DNA from: an uncultured Muribaculaceae bacterium
GTDB lineage: Bacteria; Bacteroidota; Bacteroidia; Bacteroidales; Muribaculaceae
Assembly: GCA_910579185.1 (NCBI GenBank)
Contig: CAJTTG010000006.1
Location: 35,325 to 99,324, forward strand
Direction: 5' to 3'
DNA length: 64,000 nt
How positions within the stretch are numbered: the first letter of the stretch is position 1; every line of letters starts with the position of its first letter. Made by a program: the position numbers and the translations under genes. The notes under the pieces are model-generated. The model was given only the letters and a program-made list of their open reading frames with translations, ran no database searches and had not been told where the DNA came from. Shown one piece after another: positions 33,753-40,773 of this stretch.

Positions 33753-34643
33753 TCAGAGCATGGATAAGATACCGGTGGCGGTGGCTTGCGAGGGTTGAAG
33801 CATGGTTGTGTCGTCAAGCCGGCGGAGCCATGTGAGCTGTTTCTTTGCGTAGACGCGTGTGTTTTTCTGGATGCGTGCAACGGCGGTGGGGAGATCCATT
33901 GTTCCGTCGAAATAGGCGAACATCTCTTTGTAGCCCACGGTGTTGAGGGAATTGAGATGGCGCAGGTAATAGACTGACCGTGCCTCTTGTTCAAGTCCGT
34001 CGGCTATCATTCTGTCGACGCGGCGGTTGATGCGGTCGAAGAGTTCATTGCGAGGATAGTCGATTGCAGCTTTGATGATCCGGAATGGACGCTGCTTGAC
34101 GGTTCCGGTGCGGAGCGATGAATAGGGTACGCCGGCCTGCAGGGAGATCTCTACGGCGTGGACAAGGCGTTTGTGGTTGTTGAGGTCGACTTGCTGATAG
34201 TAGTCGGGGTCGAGTCTCAAAAGTTCCTGACGGATGCGCTCTATGCCATGTTGGCTGTAGAGTGAGGCGGCATATTCCCGGATTTCGGGGGTGATGGTGG
34301 GGAGCAGGTCGATGCCGCGTGTCACGGCGTCGACATACATCATCGAGCCTCCGCACATGACGGCGTAATCGCTTTTAGTCCAGAGCCGGGGCAGGAGCTG
34401 CATGACGTCTTCTTCAAACTGGGCCGCGCTGTAGTATTGGTCGAGATCGAGCGTGGCGACGAAGTGGTGGCGGACGGCGGCAAGCTGGTCGGGTGTGGGG
34501 GCTGCTGTGCCTATCGGCAGACTGCGGTAGAGCTGACGGGAGTCGGCAGATATGATCTCGCAACCGAGGCGCGTGGCGACATCGATTGCGAGATCTGTTT
34601 TTCCGGAGCCCGTGGGGCCCGTTATGACAATGAGTGTGGGCAT
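33753..34643 (-). CDS. miaA: tRNA dimethylallyltransferase MiaA
   Basis: A 296-residue enzyme that prenylates A37 of tRNAs reading UNN codons. It has the P-loop GPTGSGKT (8-15), SADSRQLYR, and the GGSMMYVDAVTRG motif. The tail contains KKQLTWLRR, which contacts the tRNA. The ATG at 34643 overlaps the pepT stop by one base, so the two are coupled. Length is usual for MiaA. Confidence 0.95.
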   Translation of the reverse strand: MPTLIVITGPTGSGKTDLAIDVATRLGCEIISADSRQLYRSLPIGTAAPTPDQLAAVRHHFVATLDLDQYYSAAQFEEDVMQLLPRLWTKSDYAVMCGGSMMYVDAVTRGIDLLPTITPEIREYAASLYSQHGIERIRQELLRLDPDYYQQVDLNNHKRLVHAVEISLQAGVPYSSLRTGTVKQRPFRIIKAAIDYPRNELFDRINRRVDRMIADGLEQEARSVYYLRHLNSLNTVGYKEMFAYFDGTMDLPTAVARIQKNTRVYAKKQLTWLRRLDDTTMLQPSQATATGILSML

Positions 34644-35866
34644 CAGCGCTCGGCTACGAGTCGGGCTATTTCTACAATTACGTCGGTAGCTTTTTCCATG
34701 GATGGGATGGGTACGAATTCATAGCGGCCATGGAAGTTGAGACCTCCGGCGAAGATGTTGGGGCAGGGGAGTCCCATGAATGATAGCTGTGCGCCGTCGG
34801 TGCCGCCGCGGATGGGAACGACTTTGGGGGTCACATCGGCGTTTTTCATAGCCTGGATGGCAATGTCGATGATGTGGCTGAGGGGTTCGATCTTCTCGCG
34901 CATGTTGTAGTACTGATCCTTGATCTCCAGCGATGCGACACCGGGGAATTCTTTGTTGATCTTGCGTGTGAGGTGCTCGAATTCTTTCTTGCGGCGTTCG
35001 AAGCGGTCGCGGTCGTGGTCGCGGATAATGTATGTCAGGACGGTTTTCTCAACCGTGCCTTCGATGGAGATGAGGTGGTAGAATCCTTCGTAGCCTTCGG
35101 TGTGTTCGGGTGTCTCCCAGCGCGGAAGCATGATGGCGAACTGGTTGGCTATGCGGATTGAGTTGATCATCTTGTGTTTTGCATATCCGGGGTGGACGTT
35201 GCGTCCGGTGAATGTCACCTTAGCTACGGCGGCGTTGAAGTTTTCGTACTCGAGTTCGCCGATCTCTCCGCCATCCATGGTGTAGGCCCAGTCGGCACCG
35301 AAGCGTTTCACGTCAAATTTATGGGCTCCCTGACCGATTTCTTCGTCGGGATTGAATGCGATGCGGATGGGGCCGTGCTTGATCTCGGGATGCTCCTTGA
35401 GATAGGCTATGGCCGTGATTATTTCAGCGATGCCGGCTTTGTCGTCGGCTCCGAGGAGGGTGTTGCCGTCGGTAACGATGAGTGACTGGCCTATGTAGTT
35501 GTTGAGCTCGGGGAATTCGGATGGGGATAGGACTATGCCTTTCTCGGCGTTGAGGGTTATGTCGCCACCGGCGTAGTTTTCAACGATTCGCGGCGATACG
35601 TGGCGTCCGGTAAGATCTGGCGATGTGTCGAGATGGGCTATGAATCCAACGGTTGGAATTCCGGCCTTATCCGTGTTGGCCGGGAGTGTGGCCATGAGAT
35701 AGCCGTTGTCGTCGAGAGATATGTCGTCGAGACCAAGTTCGCGGAGCTCGTTTTCGAGGTGTTGCGCGAAGATCATCTGTCCGGGTGTCGATGGGGTCAT
35801 GTTGGTCAGTTCGTCGCTCTGAGTGTCGAACTTGACATATTGGAGGAAACGGTCAACTACATTCAT
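34643..35866 (-). CDS. pepT: Peptidase T (tripeptidase)
   Basis: An M20B dizinc aminotripeptidase of 407 residues that removes the N-terminal residue of tripeptides in the cytoplasm. Its metal and catalytic motifs are FIAHLDTSPD, LGADDKAGIAEI and NPDEEIGQGAHKFD, with the C-terminal metal His in the FHGRYEFVP block. It is the first gene of a pepT-miaA operon with a TAATTTTG promoter at 35898-35905. Confidence 0.95.
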   Translation of the reverse strand: MNVVDRFLQYVKFDTQSDELTNMTPSTPGQMIFAQHLENELRELGLDDISLDDNGYLMATLPANTDKAGIPTVGFIAHLDTSPDLTGRHVSPRIVENYAGGDITLNAEKGIVLSPSEFPELNNYIGQSLIVTDGNTLLGADDKAGIAEIITAIAYLKEHPEIKHGPIRIAFNPDEEIGQGAHKFDVKRFGADWAYTMDGGEIGELEYENFNAAVAKVTFTGRNVHPGYAKHKMINSIRIANQFAIMLPRWETPEHTEGYEGFYHLISIEGTVEKTVLTYIIRDHDRDRFERRKKEFEHLTRKINKEFPGVASLEIKDQYYNMREKIEPLSHIIDIAIQAMKNADVTPKVVPIRGGTDGAQLSFMGLPCPNIFAGGLNFHGRYEFVPIPSMEKATDVIVEIARLVAER

Positions 35867-35897
35867 TTTTCAATCGGTATAAGGTGTTATAATGCTG

Positions 35898-35905
35898 CAA
35901 AATTA
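35898..35905 (-). promoter_or_regulatory. TAATTTTG -7 element of pepT-miaA
   Basis: Minus-strand TAATTTTG, 31 nt before the ATG at 35866. Confidence 0.6.
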
Positions 35906-35949
35906 CGTAAAAAGAACGGATGGGGAATGTTTTTGCGGATTAATTTTGA

Positions 35950-35957
35950 TATTTTTG
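35950..35957 (+). promoter_or_regulatory. TATTTTTG -7 element of the gene at 35963
   Basis: Ends 5 nt before the ATG at 35963. An adjacent TAATTTTG at 35941-35948 is a second match. Confidence 0.55.
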
Positions 35958-35962
35958 CACTC

Positions 35963-36445
35963 ATGATTGCGCTTTTTGTCCTTTCTCAGGTTGAGATTTA
36001 TGTTCTGCTGGCTGTTGCAGCGGCGGCGGTGGTGGCGGTGTGTGTCAAGCCGGCGTCGCGTGGAGAGGCTATCGAGCATCTGCTCGGAGGCAGGCTGTGT
36101 TCGCTGTCGGAAAATGGGTCGGCGGATGAACCGGCGGTGGATTTTGATTGCGATGAGTCGGGCAACGTGTTGCTGCTCCGACGTGGATTGACCGGGCTTA
36201 CGGACGCGGATGCTGTCAGCCTGGCCATAACGGTGATAGGCTTTGACGTGCGGATAGAGGAGCGTGTGGCTAAGGGCCGGGGAATGGGTAATCCGGTTGA
36301 TGCGGCCGTGTTTACGCTCGATTTTTTAGGCCATGAGCGCTATCATGTCATTTATCGGAGTGAGGTGTATTCGCTGGCGGCGTCGCTGACTCTTCACAAC
36401 CGTCCGGGACTGCATGCCGCACGGGAGCTGAAGGTTGATTCCTGA
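35963..36445 (+). CDS. Hypothetical membrane-anchored protein (160 aa)
   Basis: I do not recognise the family. The protein begins with one or two hydrophobic segments (LSQVEIYVLLAVAAAAVVAVCV, about 7-28), then a soluble part of about 125 residues rich in acidic residues and beta-type segments. A longer frame opens at 35600, but that part is the antisense of pepT. The start at 35963 is supported by a TATTTTTG promoter 5 nt upstream. It is convergent with the histidine phosphatase gene, with only 6 nt between their ends. Confidence 0.65.
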   Translation: MIALFVLSQVEIYVLLAVAAAAVVAVCVKPASRGEAIEHLLGGRLCSLSENGSADEPAVDFDCDESGNVLLLRRGLTGLTDADAVSLAITVIGFDVRIEERVAKGRGMGNPVDAAVFTLDFLGHERYHVIYRSEVYSLAASLTLHNRPGLHAARELKVDS

Positions 36446-36451
36446 CCGGGA

Positions 36452-37696
36452 TCATGGGAGGCAGAAGATGAGCTGTTGGCGGTAGGCGTTCCACGGAACG
36501 TAGATCAAGTCTGATCCGGGGATTGGCTTGACGGGGCGTTCGTTGAGATCGACGCGGACGTAGTAGGTTCCGGTGTCGGATCGGAAGAGGATCATTTGCA
36601 GATTTGCGGCCATGGGTACTATGTCGAAGTCGCGCCAGTGGAGTGCCACGGTGTCGAAATGGCGTGTCAGGTAGCTGCATCCGGGAATTTTCATCAGTGA
36701 GAGCAGAGGCATCAGCGTCTCGGCATGGCCGAAGCGTAGGTTGACCGTCGGTTTGCCCTGTGGATCGCGTATGAATGCGTCGGTGGTCTCGATCAGGTCG
36801 GTGAGCAGCGGTGAGGCAATGTCGGCAGGAACGGTCGACAGCGTGGTTGCCGTCCGGTCGATATATTGCCGGAGGTTGAAGATGGACCATAGTGTGTTGA
36901 ATTCCTGAAGAGAGAAATAGTCGCTTGCCTGAGAGGTGAGCCCGATGGCTTCCATGCCGGCGAGAACGGAATATTCGGCCATGGCGATCTCGGCGGAATC
37001 GGCTGACAGGGGATAGCTTTTGCCTAATACGCGACGCAGGGGCGACATTGGGATGCGTGAGTCGGTGAATTGCTTGATCTCTGTTTCGGCTTGCTCGGAT
37101 TTGACGAAGGTCTTATAGTCGGGGTTGTCGGAGAAAAATCGCATCAGAGTGGAGAAGCGTCGGCCGGAGGCGTCGGTCAGCTCGATTTTTTTGTCGAGCT
37201 GCGCGAGCTGATGGGTGAATTCGTACATGCTCATCACGCATCGTGGGACATAGGAGCTGATGGCATTGACGCTCTTGCCGGCGAAAAGTTCCGGGAAGGA
37301 GGCATACATGCGTGCGGCGATGCCTCGCTGTTCGGCGGCACCGAGTGAATCGAGTTGTCCCCATCGTGAGGCAGTGGCGTTTTCGATTGTAACTACTGTT
37401 TCGGTCAGTCTTTTTCCGAGTGGAGTTATCGTGCCGCGACGGGTCGCATCTTCAAGGGCTTTGCGCAGACGGGAGATATGGGATGGACTGGCGGCAAACC
37501 GCGCTCCATGGCGTCCCACATGGTTGATCATCACGGGGGTGAGCGAGTCGGGGACTTCTATTGCGCGAGTCGGAACCGGGTAAGGCTTGGCGCTGCCCTG
37601 ACAATCGGAAAAAGAGTATGCCGTGGCAGTTGGATCGGCGGCAAAAGCAGAAACGGCCACAAGCCATGCGAAAAGATGTGAAAGGATGCGGTGCAT
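36452..37696 (-). CDS. Histidine acid phosphatase, MINPP/phytase-like
   Basis: A 414-residue exported protein with a signal peptide (cleavage near AFA-ADP, residue 20). The branch 2 histidine phosphatase motif is RHGAR (62-66, His63 as nucleophile). The proton-donor motif is HAE (324-326) rather than the HD of classic acid phosphatases. HAE is typical of multiple inositol polyphosphate phosphatases such as the Bacteroides Minpp, which degrades phytate. Length also matches that enzyme (about 425). Phytate as substrate is inference. No promoter is obvious on its strand; it diverges from the TPR gene. Confidence 0.8.
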   Translation of the reverse strand: MHRILSHLFAWLVAVSAFAADPTATAYSFSDCQGSAKPYPVPTRAIEVPDSLTPVMINHVGRHGARFAASPSHISRLRKALEDATRRGTITPLGKRLTETVVTIENATASRWGQLDSLGAAEQRGIAARMYASFPELFAGKSVNAISSYVPRCVMSMYEFTHQLAQLDKKIELTDASGRRFSTLMRFFSDNPDYKTFVKSEQAETEIKQFTDSRIPMSPLRRVLGKSYPLSADSAEIAMAEYSVLAGMEAIGLTSQASDYFSLQEFNTLWSIFNLRQYIDRTATTLSTVPADIASPLLTDLIETTDAFIRDPQGKPTVNLRFGHAETLMPLLSLMKIPGCSYLTRHFDTVALHWRDFDIVPMAANLQMILFRSDTGTYYVRVDLNERPVKPIPGSDLIYVPWNAYRQQLIFCLP

Positions 37697-37710
37697 GCTG
37701 ATTTTTGTTT

Positions 37711-37718
37711 TAAATTTG
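37711..37718 (+). promoter_or_regulatory. TAAATTTG -7 element of the TPR gene
   Basis: TAnnTTTG match 25 nt before the ATG at 37744. Confidence 0.55.
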
Positions 37719-37743
37719 CAGGACTTAAACAGATGATAAAGTT

Positions 37744-38013
37744 ATGGAATATCAGGATATTCAAGCCCTTTTAGATGAAAACAAGCCCGGCGAGGCTTTG
37801 GTTTTGCTTGACAACGTATTGGCTGTGGAACCGGATGATCCGCAGGCGTTGTTCCTGAGGGGAAAAGCATATTGGCGGCTGGGTAACCGCTCTCGGGCGA
37901 CATCGGATTATGCCGCGGCAGCCGCGTTGGATCCTGATAGTCCGGCCGTGCAGGCATTGGAGCAGGCACGGGCTATCGAGGCATTCTTTAACCCCGATCT
38001 GCTCAACCCGTAG
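37744..38013 (+). CDS. Small tetratricopeptide-repeat protein (89 aa)
   Basis: Two TPR units fill the protein: a first helix pair (about 3-36, NKPGEALVLLDNVLAVEPDD) and a second (37-70, PQALFLRGKAYWRLGNRSRATSDY then AAAAALDPDSP). TPRs mediate protein contacts; the partner is unknown. It has no signal peptide, so is probably cytosolic. It has its own promoter and is convergent with the 68-residue gene downstream, 24 nt away. Confidence 0.8.
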   Translation: MEYQDIQALLDENKPGEALVLLDNVLAVEPDDPQALFLRGKAYWRLGNRSRATSDYAAAAALDPDSPAVQALEQARAIEAFFNPDLLNP

Positions 38014-38037
38014 GTTGTCTGTCCGTTGGGGACGTGA

Positions 38038-38244
38038 TCAGGCGGCGAACATGATCGTGTGGCGGCGTTGCCAGCCCTGAGTGCTGTTGCGCAGCTCAAT
38101 GGTGGCCAGTCCGCGGATTTCATTGCCGATCGCACGGAGAATATCGGCGAGAGAGGTAATGCCGCTGAGGCGGAGGCTCGACATCACACGTCCGCGCTGG
38201 CTCACGGTTGCGAAAATTTCGTCGGAGGAAAGAATTGTTGCCAT
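38038..38244 (-). CDS. Small conserved-looking protein (68 aa), unknown function
   Basis: I do not recognise a named family. The chain is MATILSSDEIFATVSQRGRV followed by a Leu/Ile-rich helix (SGITSLADILRAIGNEI) and a beta-like end (LATIELRNSTQGWQRRHTIM). It has no signal or membrane segment. A TAACTTTG promoter lies 33 nt before the ATG, which supports a real gene. The Arg-rich, amphipathic make-up could suit nucleic-acid or protein binding, but this is speculation. Confidence 0.65.
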   Translation of the reverse strand: MATILSSDEIFATVSQRGRVMSSLRLSGITSLADILRAIGNEIRGLATIELRNSTQGWQRRHTIMFAA

Positions 38245-38277
38245 AACTTATTTGTATTAATCGTTTGATTTCTACTG

Positions 38278-38285
38278 CAAAGTTA
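38278..38285 (-). promoter_or_regulatory. TAACTTTG -7 element of the 68-aa gene
   Basis: Minus-strand TAACTTTG, 33 nt before the ATG at 38244. Confidence 0.6.
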
Positions 38286-38406
38286 CAGCACGCATGTGCC
38301 ACTATCGCGCCCATATCATATAATATAAGTTATAATACGCGATTTCGCCCCTGCATCCCAATCTCATAAAACATTACTTTGCACTCTTTTCTCAAAAATA
38401 TACTTT

Positions 38407-38573
38407 GACCTATGGCGACGAAGAAGCCAAACGCAAGTTCAAGGAACAGCAAAAACAGCGTTCGCGAGTGAGATTGAAGCATTGGTCGGCATAGCCGGTA
38501 TGCGTTAGCGTAGATATTAATGTTCACCGCAACCTCAAAGCCCAGCCGCGCAAAGGCCCCAAAATGCACCACT
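38407..38573 (+). pseudogene. Degenerate coding remnant, possibly transposase C-terminus
   Basis: One frame reads YGDEEAKRKFKEQQKQRSRV before a stop, and a third, shorter frame reads NVHRNLKAQPRKGPKMHH and stops at 38573, 7 nt before a strong terminator. The Lys/Arg-rich pieces recall the end of IS transposases (RSR(I/V)E.. region), with several frameshifts. Identification is weak; it may equally be another decayed basic protein. Confidence 0.25.
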
Positions 38574-38579
38574 AATCCC

Positions 38580-38617
38580 AAGCCGTCGAGAGTCCCATCT
38601 CTCGGCGGCTTTTTTTG
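38580..38617 (+). terminator. Strong Rho-independent terminator
   Basis: AAGCCGtCGAGAG (38580-38592) pairs with CTCTCGgCGGCTT (38599-38611), with a 6-nt loop and one mismatch, then a T-run to 38617. It insulates the restriction-modification island from upstream transcription. Confidence 0.85.
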
Positions 38618-38630
38618 CGCTAAATATCGC

Positions 38631-38664
38631 CAATGATGATATGTTACGCAGCATATCATCATTG
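38631..38664. promoter_or_regulatory. Perfect 13-bp inverted repeat over the -33 of the R-M promoter
   Basis: CAATGATGATATG (38631-38643) and CATATCATCATTG (38652-38664) with an 8-nt spacer. Its last three bases (TTG, 38662-38664) are spaced 19 nt from TAATTTTA, so it covers a likely -33 element and may be an operator. Confidence 0.6.
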
Positions 38665-38683
38665 TAGTCTGCAAAATTTTTAG

Positions 38684-38691
38684 TAATTTTA
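38684..38691 (+). promoter_or_regulatory. TAATTTTA, near-consensus -7 element of the R-M operon
   Basis: One mismatch to TAnnTTTG, with TTG 19 nt upstream. The transcript would start near 38697, giving a leader of about 150 nt before the ATG at 38848. Confidence 0.4.
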
Positions 38692-38773
38692 CACCGCGAA
38701 TGTAATACATTCTGAAAACGACCTCCATACATAAAGAAGAATAATGCTCATTGTAGTGAGTATATTCATATTT

Positions 38774-38848
38774 GAAAATTCCCTTATGGTTCGTTACAGG
38801 CTTTGGTCGGCCTTCAGATGCCAGAAGGGAATTTTCGTTTTTTTGTGA
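38774..38848 (+). terminator. Leader attenuator-like hairpin with leader peptide
   Basis: GAAAATTCCCTT (38774-38785) and AAGGGAATTTTC (38825-38836) are a perfect 12-bp inverted repeat, followed by seven Ts (38838-38844). The R-M gene starts 4 nt later. The loop region also opens a 20-codon frame, MVRYRLWSAFRCQKGIFVFL (38786-38848), whose TGA overlaps the downstream ATG as TGATG. A terminator placed just before the ATG suggests attenuation or protection against read-through. Confidence 0.5.
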
Positions 38849-40773
38849 TGGCAAAAGAGAAAGAAACGGATTTCATAATAAAAAAACTTCTTGACGCGGC
38901 TGGTATTGAGTGTCAAGCTGAGGGGTGTGCCATACATGAAATTCAGGTAGCACTCCAATCAGCATCTAAACGAGGGACTGGAAAGGTTGGCTTTCCAGAA
39001 TTTGTTGGTCAGTCTGGAGACTTTATCATAGTTATCGAGGACAAGGCATCTGCAACAAATCAAGTTAAATACATCAACGAATCTGATAAGGAGACTCTGT
39101 TGATGGACTTAAAAAGCGTTACAGATTACGCTGAAAATGGAGCGTTACATTATGCTCTTCATATAATTGAGCATACTAATTTCAAGAAAGTATTTGCGTT
39201 TGGTTGCTCTGGTACGGATAGTAAACGAATGACCATTCGTCCAATATTTGTTAGTCCTACCCATTATAGGCTTTTACCAAAAGTTAAGGACTTTGCTTCT
39301 TTCTCATCGGAAAATATTAGCCGTTATTATGAAGAGGTTGTATGTGGAAAAGAACCAATTGAAAAGGTTGAACTAAGAGAAATATTAGGGCGGGCACAAA
39401 AACTTCATGAAGACTTAAGAAACTATGGACAGCTTGGAGATGATGAAAAGCCACTTGTAGTTTCCGCTATTTTACTTGCGCTACAAGAAGAAAAATACAA
39501 TAATTTTTCAACAGAAAATCTTACTGGTGACAAGGTAGAAACAGATGGAAAGAAAATATTCGCGGCTTTATGTACGCATATGACGCGAGTTGAAGTGCTG
39601 CCTGAAACAAAGAAGGAGATGGTAATCAATAAATTCAGATTTATAGTAGATAAACCAAATCTTTCTGAAATTGATGCGCGATTAGGGAAGTCGCCTTTAA
39701 GATATTATGCCGAATATCTTCATTCTCAGATACTGACTGCAATATGTAACAATTCTCCAGAAGATGTGTTAGGACGTTTTTATGGAGAATTTATCAAGTA
39801 TAGTGGCGGCGATGGTCAAACGTTAGGGATTGTGCTGACTCCAAAGCATATAACCGAATTATTCGTAAAATTGGCAGAAATCAAGCCATCTGATAAAGTC
39901 CTTGATCCATGCTGCGGAACTGGTGGTTTCTTAATTGCTGCAATGCATGAGATGCTTTCTTCTGTATCAAATGAAGAAGAAAAAGCATATATAAAACGAA
40001 ACAATCTGCATGGCATAGAGCTGAACGATAAAATGTTTGCAATTGCCACCACAAATATGGTAGTGCGTGGTGACGGCCAAAGTAAGTTAATCTGCAAAGA
40101 CTTCTTGAAACGTGATGCAGAACTTCTACGACAGAATAATTATACCGTAGGGTTAATGAATCCTCCTTACTCTCAGGGAAAAAATAAAACAAATGCACAT
40201 CTTACGGAATTAAAGTTTATTTGTCATCTCCTCGACTCGTTAGCCGATGGGGGAAGATGTGTCGTAATCGTTCCTCAAAGCACAATGGTTGGGAAGACAA
40301 AAGAAGATAAGGCGGATAAACAGTACATTTTAGCTAATCATACTTTAGAAGGTGTAATTACGCTAAACACCAGTACATTTTACAATGTAGGTACGAATCC
40401 TGTTATTGCTGTGTTCACAGCTCATCAGCCTCATCCGGCAAACAAACTAAGTAAATTTGTTGACTTTAAGAATGATGGCTATGAAGTCTTTGCGCACATC
40501 GGACTGATGCCTACCCCTAAAGCAGAAGAGTTACGAAAACATCTTCTTGATTGTTGGTTTCAAGGTAAATCTGCACCAAATTCTTTCATAGTCCGCAGTA
40601 CTGTTGAGGCTGACGACGAATGGTTGCATTCATTTTACTATTTCAACGATGAAATTCCTTCTGAAGAAGACTTTGAAAAGACAATGGCCGATTATCTGAC
40701 ATTTGAATTCAATATGCTTACTCATGGACGTGGATACTTATTTGAAGAACTTAGGAGGGAGGAATCTTTATGA
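38848..40773 (+). CDS. BcgI-like fused restriction nuclease / N6-adenine DNA methyltransferase (A subunit)
   Basis: A 641-residue protein that joins cutting and methylation. The N-terminus has a PD-(D/E)XK-like site, GDFIIVIEDK (Asp58, Glu64, Lys66). After a helical linker comes a gamma-class adenine methyltransferase with the SAM motif LDPCCGTGGF (about 352-361) and catalytic NPPY (438-441). Size and order match the A subunit of type IIB BcgI (about 637 residues), which works with a separate B specificity subunit and cuts on both sides of its site. The start at 38848 (MAKEKETDF) is preferred over 38803 because it follows the leader hairpin. It overlaps the specificity gene by ATGA. The island is clearly richer in A+T than its neighbours, a sign of transfer. 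Confidence 0.82.
   Translation: MAKEKETDFIIKKLLDAAGIECQAEGCAIHEIQVALQSASKRGTGKVGFPEFVGQSGDFIIVIEDKASATNQVKYINESDKETLLMDLKSVTDYAENGALHYALHIIEHTNFKKVFAFGCSGTDSKRMTIRPIFVSPTHYRLLPKVKDFASFSSENISRYYEEVVCGKEPIEKVELREILGRAQKLHEDLRNYGQLGDDEKPLVVSAILLALQEEKYNNFSTENLTGDKVETDGKKIFAALCTHMTRVEVLPETKKEMVINKFRFIVDKPNLSEIDARLGKSPLRYYAEYLHSQILTAICNNSPEDVLGRFYGEFIKYSGGDGQTLGIVLTPKHITELFVKLAEIKPSDKVLDPCCGTGGFLIAAMHEMLSSVSNEEEKAYIKRNNLHGIELNDKMFAIATTNMVVRGDGQSKLICKDFLKRDAELLRQNNYTVGLMNPPYSQGKNKTNAHLTELKFICHLLDSLADGGRCVVIVPQSTMVGKTKEDKADKQYILANHTLEGVITLNTSTFYNVGTNPVIAVFTAHQPHPANKLSKFVDFKNDGYEVFAHIGLMPTPKAEELRKHLLDCWFQGKSAPNSFIVRSTVEADDEWLHSFYYFNDEIPSEEDFEKTMADYLTFEFNMLTHGRGYLFEELRREESL

Noticed and set aside
35600..35962. 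120-codon upstream extension of the 160-aa protein
   Set aside because: It is antisense to pepT; the promoter at 35950 supports the later ATG.
38330..38854. 174-codon minus-strand frame
   Set aside because: It crosses two terminator or operator hairpins and has no protein-like composition.
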